A stretch of 64,000 nucleotides of DNA, from assembly GCF_000014125.1 (NCBI RefSeq), contig NC_008593.1:1984001-2048000 (forward strand). Direction: 5' to 3'. Of this stretch, positions 9,376 through 18,350 are shown piece by piece (position 1 is the first letter of the stretch; the number at the start of each line of letters is the position of its first letter). The notes beneath the pieces are model-generated. The model saw only the letters and a program-made list of their open reading frames with translations. It was not told the DNA's origin and did no database searches. Source of the stretch: Clostridium novyi NT (GTDB taxonomy: Bacteria > Bacillota > Clostridia > Clostridiales > Clostridiaceae). The translations under genes were made by a program, and so were the position numbers.

Positions 9376-9385
9376 ATATTTATTA

Positions 9386-11086
9386 TTATAGGAAATTATA
9401 ATCTGTAACTATTTTTTCTCTACCTGTTGTTTGGTCATTGAAATATTCGTAGAAAGAAATCCCCATAAATCCACCTGATACATTGTATACATTAGTAAAT
9501 CCTAAATGTTGTAATGCCATTACCGCATTGTAGCTTCTTTGTGCACTTCTGCAATGTAAGTATACCGGTTTATCCTTTGGAATTTCATTTACTCTTTCTC
9601 TTAACTCACTAAGAGGAATATTTAAAGCTCCCTTTATATGGCTTAATTCATATTCATCCTTTTCTCTTACATCAATTATGAAAGCTCCACTTTGTACTAA
9701 GTCTCTCACATCACTTTCGGAAACTTGTTTAAATGCTCCACGAAGTAAGTTTGAGCCTACATATCCTGCAAAATTAACTACATCTTTAGCAGTTCCAAAT
9801 GGTGGTGCATAGCATAATTCTAAATCTCTTAAATCATCTATTTTTGCATTAAATTTAATAGCTGTAGCAATTATATCTACTCTCTTATCTACATTTCCTC
9901 TTCCTATTGCTTGAGCTCCTAAAATTTTTCCTGTTGGAATTTCGAAAAGTAATTTAAAGTGAAGTGGCTCACATCCTGGCATTAAACCAACCTTATCTCC
10001 TGGTATTACTTTTACAACTTCATAATTAATATCTAAATTAAGTGCTTTTATCATTCCTTCAGTAAGACCAGTTGATGCTCCATTATAATCAAAACATTTA
10101 ATTACTGATGAACCAATGTAACCAGTATTTTTAACAAGCATTCCATGCATATGGTCCGCAGCTTCTCTAGCTTGTTTTTGAGCAGGTCCTGCAAGTGGCA
10201 ACTTCATCATCTTGCCAGTTAATGCATTATAAACTTCAATAGCATCTCCAACAGCATAAATATCTGAATTGCTAGTTCTATAATTTTGATCTACTTTTAT
10301 TGCTCCTGTAACCCCAAGTTCAAGACCAGCTTTAACTGCAAGTTCAGTTTCAGGAGTAACTCCTATTGCCATAACAACAGCTCCAGCTTCTACTTTTTTC
10401 CCTGATTCTAATACAACAGTATCTTTTTCAAATGAACTTACTTTGTCTCCAACAATTAAATTAACACCTTGATCATATAATTCTTTATGAAGAATTTGTA
10501 CCATATCATAATCAAATATCTTCATAACTTGAGGCATAGCTTCAATTAAAGTTACATTATATCCAGCTTCCTTTAAGTTTTCAGCAACTTCTATTCCTAT
10601 AAATCCTCCACCAATTACTGATACATTTTTTGTTTCCATTGCCTTTACAAAATTATTTAGCTTGTCTATATCAACAACATTTCTCACTGTAAATACATTT
10701 ACATCTTCAATACCTTTAATATTTGGAACAATTGGTTTTGCTCCTGGAGATAACATTAACTTATCATAGCTTTCCTTATACTCTTCTCCAGTTAATACAT
10801 TTTTAACAGTTACTTCTTTATTATCCTTATCAATAGCTATAACTTCATTGTTTACTCTTGCTTCTATGTTGTACTGTGCTAAAAACTTTTCTGGACTCAT
10901 AAGAACCAAATTTTGTGCTTCTTCTACTACACCACTTAAATGATATGGTAGACAACAATTTGAAAATGACACATGAGGTCCTCTTTCAAACATTATTATT
11001 TGATCCTCTTCGCTAAGTCTTCTTAATCTTGCCGCTGTAGATGCTCCACCTGCAACTCCACCTATAATTAAAAATTTTCTACTCAT
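9386..11086 (-). CDS. CoA-disulfide reductase with C-terminal rhodanese domain
   Basis: This 566-residue flavoprotein of the pyridine nucleotide-disulfide oxidoreductase family has an FAD motif GGVAGGASTAARL near residue 9, the single redox Cys in SFSNCCLPY (Cys44, with an adjacent Cys45), and an NAD(P)H motif VIGGGFIGIE. A rhodanese domain occupies about residues 463-545, with active-site Cys in HCRSAQRS. Such fusions reduce CoA disulfide, CoA persulfide or polysulfide. With the YeeE permease and the TusA gene nearby, a role in reducing imported sulfane sulfur is likely. Its start overlaps the upstream symporter gene by eight bases, indicating translational coupling. Confidence 0.9.
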   Translation of the reverse strand: MSRKFLIIGGVAGGASTAARLRRLSEEDQIIMFERGPHVSFSNCCLPYHLSGVVEEAQNLVLMSPEKFLAQYNIEARVNNEVIAIDKDNKEVTVKNVLTGEEYKESYDKLMLSPGAKPIVPNIKGIEDVNVFTVRNVVDIDKLNNFVKAMETKNVSVIGGGFIGIEVAENLKEAGYNVTLIEAMPQVMKIFDYDMVQILHKELYDQGVNLIVGDKVSSFEKDTVVLESGKKVEAGAVVMAIGVTPETELAVKAGLELGVTGAIKVDQNYRTSNSDIYAVGDAIEVYNALTGKMMKLPLAGPAQKQAREAADHMHGMLVKNTGYIGSSVIKCFDYNGASTGLTEGMIKALNLDINYEVVKVIPGDKVGLMPGCEPLHFKLLFEIPTGKILGAQAIGRGNVDKRVDIIATAIKFNAKIDDLRDLELCYAPPFGTAKDVVNFAGYVGSNLLRGAFKQVSESDVRDLVQSGAFIIDVREKDEYELSHIKGALNIPLSELRERVNEIPKDKPVYLHCRSAQRSYNAVMALQHLGFTNVYNVSGGFMGISFYEYFNDQTTGREKIVTDYNFL

Positions 11087-12422
11087 TATCTATACCTCCT
11101 GTTTTTATATTAAATTTATCTATATGCTTTGATACAAATATGACCATGGCTAAAATATTTATAGATGCAACTATGAACATTAAAAGATCAGATGCATCAA
11201 AAATAACATCAAAATTTGCAATACTTAAAATTCCTGATAGTGTTATTAAACTTAAATAGAATAAAATTCTCTTATTTTCACTTGCGTTTATTGTTATATT
11301 AAGAAAATGGAATGAACCAAGCACTGTTGTAAGTCCAGATAATATAAAGAAAATCATAATAATTCCCTCTCCTAAATATCCAGTTACAGTAATTATGCTA
11401 CTTAAATAACCTGATATTCTATGAAATCCATCTCCCGTTAGAGTTATCCCTAAATTATATCTTCCATACATGAAAACATAAGAGGTTATTACAACCGCTA
11501 TAAATGTTGTGATTATAGTTGATAACATCTGTATAAAAGCTTCACGTCTTGGAGAATTTTCAGCATCAGAACTTGCAAGTGCACTGGTTCCAAGTCCGGT
11601 TTCACTTATTTGAATAATTCTCTGAAGTCCTATTATGAGACCTATAGGAATTCCTATAGATGCCGATTTAAAATTAATGAAATCTTTCCAAATTTCTGAA
11701 AAATAATTAGGTATAAAGCTTCTAGTTGAAAACACAAATGATATAAAAAATATTCCATAAAGTAAAATTATTATTGATACTAATGAGCCTAATGTATTTA
11801 TAAAAATCTTATGACTTTTGGTTATTACTATAATTGAAACCACCAAAAGAATTGGCAAAACTATAAATAAAAGTCTCCCATTTTGAGTAAATTCATAATT
11901 GAAATTTTGTTTAGAAAATATATTTATAACACTTTGTATTCCTGTCATTTGAAATCCCACAAATCCAAAGGAATATAATATTACTAAACAAATAGCATAC
12001 ATAGCTCCTGCCTTTTTTCCAACATATTTGTCTATAAACTTTCTTGGATTCATTCTTGTTACTTGAGAAAACAAAACCTCTGAATATGTTAAAGGAACTA
12101 ATAAAAACATCCCTATAAAAATCCATAGAACTATACTCTCTCCCCCAACACCATTATTAGATGTCTTCCACATTGCTGCTAAAACTCCAATTATAGCGCC
12201 AGTACCAATCTTTGAAGAAAGGGATATTGAAAGAGCACTTTTCATCTTAGATAATTTCCACTTTGTTTTATCCTTTTTACTTATGATCCCTCTAAACTTT
12301 ATCATTTTATAATTAACGAATATTGATGCTAATATAATTAACGGTAAAAACAAATTCCATAAATATTTACTAACAAATGCGACTATGTTTCCTAGTATTT
12401 GAACTATATTATTACCTCCCAA
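11079..12422 (-). CDS. sodium:amino acid symporter, divergent AGCS family
   Basis: This protein of about 440 residues has roughly 11 membrane segments. The region SSKIGTGAIIGVLAA, followed later by SPRREAFIQMLSTII, resembles the alanine/glycine:cation symporter (AGCS) family. It heads an operon with CoA-disulfide reductase and a sulfur permease, so a sulfur-containing substrate such as cysteine is possible but unproven. The start is odd. GGGAGG is followed at good spacing by the codon ATA (12407), with no ATG, GTG or TTG there. The only canonical choice, TTG at 12422, lies on the ribosome binding site itself. A five-codon ATG frame also ends within this region. Confidence 0.75.
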   Translation of the reverse strand: MGGNNIVQILGNIVAFVSKYLWNLFLPLIILASIFVNYKMIKFRGIISKKDKTKWKLSKMKSALSISLSSKIGTGAIIGVLAAMWKTSNNGVGGESIVLWIFIGMFLLVPLTYSEVLFSQVTRMNPRKFIDKYVGKKAGAMYAICLVILYSFGFVGFQMTGIQSVINIFSKQNFNYEFTQNGRLLFIVLPILLVVSIIVITKSHKIFINTLGSLVSIIILLYGIFFISFVFSTRSFIPNYFSEIWKDFINFKSASIGIPIGLIIGLQRIIQISETGLGTSALASSDAENSPRREAFIQMLSTIITTFIAVVITSYVFMYGRYNLGITLTGDGFHRISGYLSSIITVTGYLGEGIIMIFFILSGLTTVLGSFHFLNITINASENKRILFYLSLITLSGILSIANFDVIFDASDLLMFIVASINILAMVIFVSKHIDKFNIKTGGIDNE

Positions 12423-12487
12423 TTGACATTTTAATTGTTAAATTTCTCTCAATGTCATTATAATACACTGTAGGTCTTTTTTATAAT

Positions 12488-12518
12488 AAAGAAGTGTTAT
12501 GGTACATAACACTTCTTT
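12488..12518. promoter_or_regulatory. 31-base perfect inverted repeat, probable operator
   Basis: AAAGAAGTGTTATG and CATAACACTTCTTT (14-base arms, three-base loop) lie just upstream of a TGTATTATAAT extended -10 box for the symporter operon on the minus strand. It abuts the -35 position and lies between this operon and the divergent LysR gene, as expected of an activator or repressor site. A terminator is less likely because no gene ends here. Confidence 0.5.
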
Positions 12519-12698
12519 ATACCCCTGTATTTTTGTAACTTTAGATAGATTTTTTCAATACAATATTTTTTGTTATTATGCTTAAATCTATACCTTTCTT
12601 GTTATTTAACTGTAAATAATATTTATTTTTACTAACTATAGTGTTAAAATGTAAAGATATATAATTGTTATTTTTTATAATTTCAAGGATGTGAGAAT

Positions 12699-13592
12699 GT
12701 GAATCTTGAATATCTTCAATCATTTTATATGACTGTAAAATGTAATAGCATTTCAAAAGCAGCTAAGGCTCTACATGTTACTCAACCTGGATTAAGTATG
12801 CAACTTCAAAACTTAGAAAAAGAACTAGGAGTAAGTTTACTAAACCGTAGTAATAAAGGCGTAGAACTGACTGAAGAAGGTAAAGTTGTCTTTGACTATG
12901 CAAATACAATGCTATCAATTCAGGGAAATATAGAAAGAGATTTAAAGAGTTTGCAAGAAGAACAACAACGATTAATTATAGGCTCTTGCAAAAGCGTAGG
13001 AGAATATGCCCTACCTTGTAGCATATACACCTTTAAAAAATTTAATAAAAAAGTTGATATAAATCTTGATGTATCAAATTCAAGTGAAGTAATAGAAAAA
13101 TTACGTGATCATAGTATAAATATTGGTATCATTCAGTATGACCCATTAGATGAAACTCAAATAATAACCAAAACCATAATATCTGATGAACTAGTTTTAG
13201 TTGCAAATTTAGATAATACTCCTGAAGAAATTTCTTTAGATGAAGTAAAAAATCTACCTTTAATTTTGAGAGAAAAAAATTCTGGAACAAGATACTTATT
13301 AGAAAATGAATTAACAAAACATGATTTAAAAATAGAAGATTTAAATGTGATTTATTCTTTAAACTCACCTGAAGCTATTAAATCCTCTATTATGTCTGGA
13401 AAAGGATTTTCTTTCTTACCAAGACTTGTTGTTAAACAAGAATTAAAGGAAGGCACTTTAAAAACCATAAAAATAAAAGATTTTAAAGTAACTTTTGATT
13501 ATTATATTGCTTTTAGAAAAAATTACTCTTTTACAGAATTTGAAAAAATGTTTGTAGACTTTATAATTTCTAGGAAAAGAGGTTTTTGTTAA
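12699..13592 (+). CDS. LysR-family transcriptional regulator
   Basis: This 297-residue protein has an N-terminal helix-turn-helix (residues 1-60: SISKAAKALHVTQPGLSMQ) and a C-terminal LysR substrate-binding domain. The GTG start at 12699 follows AAGGATGTGAG. It is divergent from the symporter / CoA-disulfide reductase / YeeE operon and convergent with the split-YeeE/TusA operon. The context suggests it is a CysB-like regulator of sulfur acquisition, responding to a sulfur metabolite. That role is inferred only from position. Confidence 0.88.
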   Translation: MNLEYLQSFYMTVKCNSISKAAKALHVTQPGLSMQLQNLEKELGVSLLNRSNKGVELTEEGKVVFDYANTMLSIQGNIERDLKSLQEEQQRLIIGSCKSVGEYALPCSIYTFKKFNKKVDINLDVSNSSEVIEKLRDHSINIGIIQYDPLDETQIITKTIISDELVLVANLDNTPEEISLDEVKNLPLILREKNSGTRYLLENELTKHDLKIEDLNVIYSLNSPEAIKSSIMSGKGFSFLPRLVVKQELKEGTLKTIKIKDFKVTFDYYIAFRKNYSFTEFEKMFVDFIISRKRGFC

Positions 13593-13618
13593 AAAATAAG
13601 GAGGATTTGCGTCCTCCT
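13591..13618 (-). terminator. terminator of the split-YeeE/TusA operon
   Basis: On the minus strand the arms AGGAGGA and TCCTCCT are followed by TTATTTTTT, immediately after the 175-residue permease half. It also lies just past the LysR stop codon on the other strand. Confidence 0.8.
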
Positions 13619-13638
13619 ATATTTGTTATATGTAATTA

Positions 13639-14166
13639 TCACGTGAAAAACTTTATTAAAATCTTAGTTCCTACATAAGCTCCTAATATAACAAATATGC
13701 CAAAAATCCATGCATGTAGCGAAAAGGATGGTATTCCACTAAAGAAACTTCCTACAGTACATCCAAAGGCTATTCTTGTACCATATCCCATCATAATTCC
13801 ACCAATAAGAGCCAGTATAAGTTGTCTTTTGCTTTTTATTTTCTTCCATTTAAATTGTGAGGCAAGCAATGTGGCAATTAATGCCCCTAAAATTACTCCT
13901 AAATTTAAAATAGTATATTTATTAAAAAACACATTATTATTTATAATTATAGAATCATAATAATATCTAAAATGACTAAAATATTGCCATCGTAAAGGCT
14001 GAAACCCAAACCACTGTAAAATACCTACAGCCCATAATAAAAAACCACTAGTTATCTGCCAACTAATGCCGCTTAATGCTAGTAAAACTACATTTAGTAT
14101 TCCAAGAAGAATTCCACCTATCCAGTATGGCCATGGTCTTTTTAACGCTTTTTTAATAGACACCAT
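13639..14166 (-). CDS. YeeE/YedE-like permease subunit, C-terminal half type (PmpB-like)
   Basis: This 175-residue protein has about five membrane segments. Its GYGTRIAFGCTVGSFFSGI aligns with the C-terminal half of the full-length YeeE at 8062-9321 (GYGARIALGCNVG). The matching N-terminal half is a separate gene at 14432-15112 in the same operon. Split permeases of this kind (PmpA/PmpB) are known and are thought to import sulfur compounds. The conserved Cys lies in the FGCTVG loop. Confidence 0.82.
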   Translation of the reverse strand: MVSIKKALKRPWPYWIGGILLGILNVVLLALSGISWQITSGFLLWAVGILQWFGFQPLRWQYFSHFRYYYDSIIINNNVFFNKYTILNLGVILGALIATLLASQFKWKKIKSKRQLILALIGGIMMGYGTRIAFGCTVGSFFSGIPSFSLHAWIFGIFVILGAYVGTKILIKFFT

Positions 14167-14182
14167 ACTCCCCCCTTAATGG

Positions 14183-14410
14183 TTACTCTGGCTTTTGAAT
14201 GTAAATTTCCCACTCCCCATCTTCCACTTCTATTACACGTACTGGATAATGATTTTTTTCTCCCCATTCTTCAACACTTATTCCCACACAACTGTGATCA
14301 GAGTGTAAAATCAAAATATCACCTGCATCCATTGTTTTTAATTCTTTTACTGCTTTAATTAAAGGTACTGGACATGCCTCATATAAACAGTCAAGTTCTT
14401 TTACCGCCAT
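14183..14410 (-). CDS. tusA: TusA-family sulfurtransferase
   Basis: This 75-residue protein has the TusA/SirA CPxP motif (CPVP, Cys13 as persulfide carrier). Beta strands follow, including ILILHSDHSC, and the C-terminal half has VEVEDGEWEIYIQ. TusA proteins pass sulfane sulfur between enzymes. It lies between the two halves of a split YeeE permease with gaps of 21 and 16 bases, so it probably receives sulfur from the transporter on the cytoplasmic side. It is of ordinary length for the family. Confidence 0.9.
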   Translation of the reverse strand: MAVKELDCLYEACPVPLIKAVKELKTMDAGDILILHSDHSCVGISVEEWGEKNHYPVRVIEVEDGEWEIYIQKPE

Positions 14411-14431
14411 AAAACTTCCTCCATGTATATA

Positions 14432-15112
14432 CTAATATCTATTTTCATATAAATTTGCTACTTTATATAAAACAACCAAAACTATTTCTTGAATTATAGT
14501 TACAACTTTTAAATCCATATATTCTGGAAAATAAATAACCTTACCATAATTCATCACCCTTGTTTGCCAAAATGGAAAATCCTTTGCTCCAAGAATTGTA
14601 CCAATTAAAAATCCTAAAAGCACAATCCATTGCAATAAATGCCCTTCACCTATTCTCATTAACACTCCAGAACTACATCCTCCAGCCAAAATCATACCTA
14701 CTCCAAATAAAAAAGCTCCTATGGCTACATGTATTCCAGCCGGATCAACCGTTCCTGGAATTCTTTCGTATATCATAAAATTTTTATTAAGATATAAGTA
14801 TTGAATTATAGCAAAACCAGGTGTACTTATCATCATTCCTAATAATACTGACCTTATAAGTTTTGTATTTCCAATTAAAAAAGGATCTCTAAAAGCACCT
14901 GCAAAACAAAATCTAGAGTATCTTATAGTAATTCCAATTAAAATTCCAATAAACCAACAAGCTATATATTCATGATTATTTTTCCACAAAACTAATCCCA
15001 AAATTATAGCTATTAAAATCAATAATATTGCATATATAATTTGATTATTTTTCTTTTTTTTATAATTAACTTTACGCTTATTTATTAACTTATCTATTTC
15101 ATTTGGTATCAT
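14432..15112 (-). CDS. YeeE/YedE-like permease subunit, N-terminal half type (PmpA-like)
   Basis: This 226-residue membrane protein carries LAGGCSSGVLMRIGEG, the counterpart of GGGCASGTL in the N-terminal half of full-length YeeE. The motif RYSRFCFAGAFRDP is also typical of the family. I chose the ATG at 15112 (MIPNEIDK) after AAAGGATG; a frame open to 15151 has no such site. It is first in the operon, followed by tusA and the C-terminal half permease. The N-terminal 40 residues are strongly basic and cytoplasmic. Confidence 0.82.
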   Translation of the reverse strand: MIPNEIDKLINKRKVNYKKKKNNQIIYAILLILIAIILGLVLWKNNHEYIACWFIGILIGITIRYSRFCFAGAFRDPFLIGNTKLIRSVLLGMMISTPGFAIIQYLYLNKNFMIYERIPGTVDPAGIHVAIGAFLFGVGMILAGGCSSGVLMRIGEGHLLQWIVLLGFLIGTILGAKDFPFWQTRVMNYGKVIYFPEYMDLKVVTIIQEIVLVVLYKVANLYENRY

Positions 15113-15202
15113 GACATCATCCTTTTGGATAAAAAATTTTATTTTAAACAATTATATAGTATAAACTTTTTTAAATCAATTACAGTAACAAATACCTTAT
15201 TC

Positions 15203-15233
15203 AAAAAATAAAAAAAAACTTGATGTCAAGTTT
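15203..15233 (-). terminator. terminator downstream of small paralogue B
   Basis: AACTTGA and TCAAGTT arms are followed on the minus strand by a run of T residues, about 65 bases past the stop codon of the small gene. Confidence 0.65.
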
Positions 15234-15299
15234 CTCTAAATGTCTATTTTATTATATTTTGTATTATTCTAGCTTATATTTTATATCTATTTAAGGTAA

Positions 15300-15515
15300 T
15301 TATTTATATTGTGCTACTAATTTTTCTGCTATAAATTCTGGATCAAAATTCATTACTGATTCAGGTTCATTTCCTAAGTTATTTTCATATTCTTCTATTA
15401 CTCTTGATTTTGATACTAAATCTTTAGCCATTTCTCTTTCATAGTTAAATTTATTAACTAAAACCTCTACTACATAAACTTTAAATTGTTCTTTTTCTCT
15501 TAATGATAATGCCAT
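15300..15515 (-). CDS. small protein of a three-member paralogous family (copy B)
   Basis: This 71-residue protein starts at ATG 15515 after AAAGGAGTGG; a TTG two codons earlier is less likely. It resembles copy C (17975-18184) closely: MALSLREK, YVVEVLVNKF, AKDLVSKS, VMNFDPEFIAEKLVA. The composition suggests a compact helical, acidic, cytosolic protein. It has no recognised domain and no Cys. It stands alone, with its own terminator and an upstream 12-base element shared with the paralogues. Confidence 0.75.
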   Translation of the reverse strand: MALSLREKEQFKVYVVEVLVNKFNYEREMAKDLVSKSRVIEEYENNLGNEPESVMNFDPEFIAEKLVAQYK

Positions 15516-15603
15516 TAACAACCACTCCTTTTTTTATTCTATATCTTATTTACAAGTATATTTTATCCTTAATTCCATTTACCAACAACTTATGTAAATG
15601 ATA

Positions 15604-15615
15604 ATGTATACGTTA
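15604..15615 (-). promoter_or_regulatory. conserved 12-base element upstream of small paralogue B
   Basis: ATGTATACGTTA (plus-strand reading) lies 89-100 bases upstream of the copy B start. It is identical to the element at 4917-4928. It is also upstream of the divergent 47-residue gene at 15750. Confidence 0.4.
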
Positions 15616-15749
15616 CATAACTTTCCAATCTCTTAATTGAAATGTTTACACAGTTATTATCATAATATTTCAACTTTTTTAATACATAATAATCTTTTTA
15701 TTACTTATACTAATAGGACATACTTAATATATTTAAAGAGGTGGTTTTA

Positions 15750-15893
15750 TTGTCATCAAATAATAAACTTAAAAAAACTCAAAATAATAAAAAAGAAGAT
15801 GGACATTTTAAAAAAGTAAACAAAAAGCATGGCCCTGCTGAAAGTGCTAGAGATGTATTTGGTTGTCCTTCTGATTGCGAAAGATCTAGATAA
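15750..15893 (+). CDS. 47-residue basic protein with C-terminal CPSDC motif
   Basis: This short gene starts at TTG 15750 after AGAGGTGG and ends with TAA. The N-terminal 27 residues are rich in Lys and Asn; the C-terminal part reads KHGPAESARDVFGCPSDCER, with Cys39 and Cys43 in a CX3C arrangement. A strong terminator follows its stop within ten bases, which supports it being a real gene. I do not recognise the family. A metal-binding or redox role, or a small spore protein, would fit but is speculative. Confidence 0.6.
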   Translation: MSSNNKLKKTQNNKKEDGHFKKVNKKHGPAESARDVFGCPSDCERSR

Positions 15894-15901
15894 TAGTAAA
15901 T

Positions 15902-15949
15902 AAAAGAGCATTTCTAGATTTATACAAATCTAGAAATGCTCTTTTATTT
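15902..15949. terminator. bidirectional terminator
   Basis: Twenty-base arms (AAAAGAGCATTTCTAGATTT and its complement) enclose an ATAC loop between the convergent 47-residue gene and the chemoreceptor gene. Confidence 0.85.
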
Positions 15950-17661
15950 TAAATTGTAAATTTCTCAACCATATTATTAAGCTTCTCTGAAAGTTCTGCT
16001 TGAGTTTGTGCTGTGTATTCTACCTGTTCCATAACTTTGGTAGATTCATTAACATTTTGTTGTATACTATTTAAATTTTCCGATGACTTTTGAGCCATAT
16101 CTGCCATGCTTTGAACTGCTTCACTAACTTGATTTATTGTTGCCGAAACTTCTTCTGTCATAGTAGCCAATTCTTCAGACATATTGTTTACAAATACTCC
16201 ATCTTTTTCATATTGCTCTCCTACATGTACAAAAGTTTCAAATTGAGAAACTACTCTATCATTCATAAACTTTAGTAATTTACTACTATTACTGGATAAA
16301 TTTTCAAAAGACTCTTGTACCTTTTCTATAGTGAATTTTACATTTCCAACTGCCGCAGAAGACTGCTCTGCTAACTTTCTTACTTCTTCAGCAACTACCG
16401 CAAATCCTTTTCCTTGTTCTCCAGCCCTTGCAGCTTCTATAGCGGCATTAAGTGCTAATAAATTGGTTTGTTCTGCTATACTAGCAATAGTATCAGCCAT
16501 AACTTTAATATGCTCAACAACTTTTCCCTGCTCAATATCTTTTAAAACTTCTTTTTCCATTTGAATATATAAATCCCTTGAGCTTTCAGATGCAATTTTA
16601 CTATTATGTTCAACTTCAGCTGCCCTTGTCTTTATCTCAATTGCACTATTGCTTCCATCAATAGCTTTACCTGATAATACTGAAACACTTGAATCTACTT
16701 CCTGCACCGATGCAGATATTTGTTCTGCTGTTGCACTTGTTTCTTGTACTTGAGAGTTAATTTCTTTTGTTGATGTATTTATATTTTGAAATTTTGAAGC
16801 CATTTTTTGAACAGTTGATGATAATTCATCACTTGATGCATTCATCTCTCGGGTACTATCTATAATGTTCTTTATAAGAGAACTAATATTTTCTTGTACC
16901 CTGTTTAATCCTTTACCTATTTGTCCAAATTCATCATTACTAGTTATTATAATTGGTTCTGATAAATCATAATTTGATAATCTATCTGATAATCCTTTTA
17001 TACTAGCTAAAGATTTCTTTATATTTTTTCCTATTAAACCAACAACTAAACCACTTAATATAACTAAAGCAACAATAATACTTATAATCGTTAAAAATGA
17101 CTTCTTGTAAGTATCTGTATTATCCTCTATAACTTCTTTTGCCCATTCCTCATTTAATTGTACTAATTTGTCTAATTTAGTCCTCATATCATTTCTTTCT
17201 TTTGCAATATTAGAAGATTTAATCATAGCTTCATCTGCTCTTCCACTAAGAATTAACTTCTCATATGCTTGTCCAGATTCTCTATATTTATGTAATTTAT
17301 TTTCAAATTCAGTAAAAAGCTTTCTTTCTTCATTATCATCAATAGTCGATTTATAAATCTCAATTTGTTTGAGATTTTCTTGCATAAAGTTATCTATTTC
17401 TTTTATTAATTTACTTATTTCATTTTGATCTTTAATATACATCATTACTTTTTCAGCTTCATAAATATTTAATAAGTTCTTATCTATTTTGTTAATGGAA
17501 TTAATTGATTTTATAGTAGTGTAATATAAATAATTAGTAGATTTATTAATTTTATTCATATTAAGTATTCCCATAGAACCTATAATCACCATTGAAAATA
17601 TAGCTATAAAAGAACCAATTATTAAACGGGTAGATAACTTCAAGTTTTTATAAAAATTCAC
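15949..17661 (-). CDS. methyl-accepting chemotaxis protein
   Basis: This 570-residue chemoreceptor has a first membrane helix at about residues 12-33, an extracytoplasmic four-helix-bundle-type sensor at about 35-185, a second helix at about 187-210, a HAMP domain, and a cytoplasmic signalling domain. The hairpin-tip motif includes [18 protein letters not shown] and RKLAEQS. The GTG start at 17661 follows GAGGGGGA. No chemotaxis genes adjoin it, so its ligand is unknown. Confidence 0.93.
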   Translation of the reverse strand: MNFYKNLKLSTRLIIGSFIAIFSMVIIGSMGILNMNKINKSTNYLYYTTIKSINSINKIDKNLLNIYEAEKVMMYIKDQNEISKLIKEIDNFMQENLKQIEIYKSTIDDNEERKLFTEFENKLHKYRESGQAYEKLILSGRADEAMIKSSNIAKERNDMRTKLDKLVQLNEEWAKEVIEDNTDTYKKSFLTIISIIVALVILSGLVVGLIGKNIKKSLASIKGLSDRLSNYDLSEPIIITSNDEFGQIGKGLNRVQENISSLIKNIIDSTREMNASSDELSSTVQKMASKFQNINTSTKEINSQVQETSATAEQISASVQEVDSSVSVLSGKAIDGSNSAIEIKTRAAEVEHNSKIASESSRDLYIQMEKEVLKDIEQGKVVEHIKVMADTIASIAEQTNLLALNAAIEAARAGEQGKGFAVVAEEVRKLAEQSSAAVGNVKFTIEKVQESFENLSSNSSKLLKFMNDRVVSQFETFVHVGEQYEKDGVFVNNMSEELATMTEEVSATINQVSEAVQSMADMAQKSSENLNSIQQNVNESTKVMEQVEYTAQTQAELSEKLNNMVEKFTI

Positions 17662-17857
17662 ATATATTCCCCCTCAGCATTCTAATATAATCTAATAATT
17701 AATAAATCATTATTTTTACTTTATTGGAATATTATTTAATGTCATAATTTATTATTAGAAAATTTTTGCATTACTCAGTTTATTATATCAAAATATAGCA
17801 AATTTTAAAAGTCTTTGTAAAATAACAGAGTTTTTTTATATAGTATATGTACTTCTC

Positions 17858-17951
17858 AAAAAATAAAAAAACCTTGATTTTCAAGGTAATAAAAAAAATT
17901 ATTAGTTCCAAACACATTCTCTATTCTCAAGTGCTTGGTAACTAATAATAC
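17858..17951 (-). terminator. 3'-end structure and terminator of small paralogue C
   Basis: Two hairpins follow copy C on the minus strand. The first is a larger stem in which TATTAGTTCCAA pairs imperfectly with TTGGTAACTAATA (17899-17949). The second is a compact terminator (CCTTGA/TCAAGG, 17872-17886) followed by a T-run. The stretch 17662-17857 is A+T-rich and holds only the chemoreceptor promoter region. Confidence 0.55.
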
Positions 17952-17974
17952 TATTTAGTTTGTATTACTAGTTT

Positions 17975-18184
17975 TTAATTTAGTTTGCTCTTTGCTACTA
18001 ATTTTTCTGCTATAAATTCTGCATCAAAATTCATCACTTTATCAGGATTGTTTTCAAGATCTTGTATTACTCCACTTTTAAAAACTAAATCTTTTGCAAC
18101 ATCCTTATTTAAACTAAATCTTTCTACTAGTGAATTAACCACATAGTTTTTAAATTCCTTTTTGTTTTTAATTGATAATGCCAT
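17975..18184 (-). CDS. small protein of a three-member paralogous family (copy C)
   Basis: This 69-residue protein starts at ATG 18184 after AAGGAG. It is the closest relative of copy B: MALSIKNK, YVVNSLVERF, AKDLVFKSGVI, KVMNFDAEFIAEKLVAK. No known domain is recognised. The family pattern is a conserved LSL/LSI start, a central YVV..LV..F helix and a C-terminal MNFD.EFIAE.LVA segment. A 12-base element 88-99 bases upstream matches those of the other copies. Confidence 0.75.
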   Translation of the reverse strand: MALSIKNKKEFKNYVVNSLVERFSLNKDVAKDLVFKSGVIQDLENNPDKVMNFDAEFIAEKLVAKSKLN

Positions 18185-18271
18185 AAATACCAGCTCCTTA
18201 TTTGTTTTTTATTTTCTTTACAGTTACATTGTATCTTCAATGTATTATTATTACAAAGTTGGTATTTAATC

Positions 18272-18283
18272 ATGAATACGTTA
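18272..18283 (-). promoter_or_regulatory. conserved 12-base element upstream of small paralogue C
   Basis: ATGAATACGTTA matches the elements at 4917 and 15604 in 11 of 12 positions and lies 88-99 bases upstream of the copy C start. Confidence 0.35.
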
Positions 18284-18350
18284 ACCCGAGTTCTTTACTA
18301 TGAATTGTAAGGTTTACATGATTATTTTCATAACATTTAAATTTATCTCT

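Noticed and set aside
12541..12756. 71-residue minus-strand frame
   Set aside because: It overlaps the LysR start and promoter region antisense, has no ribosome site, and has low-complexity A+T composition.
15637..15819. 60-residue plus-strand frame
   Set aside because: It lacks a site and overlaps, in another frame, the better supported 47-residue gene at 15750-15893.
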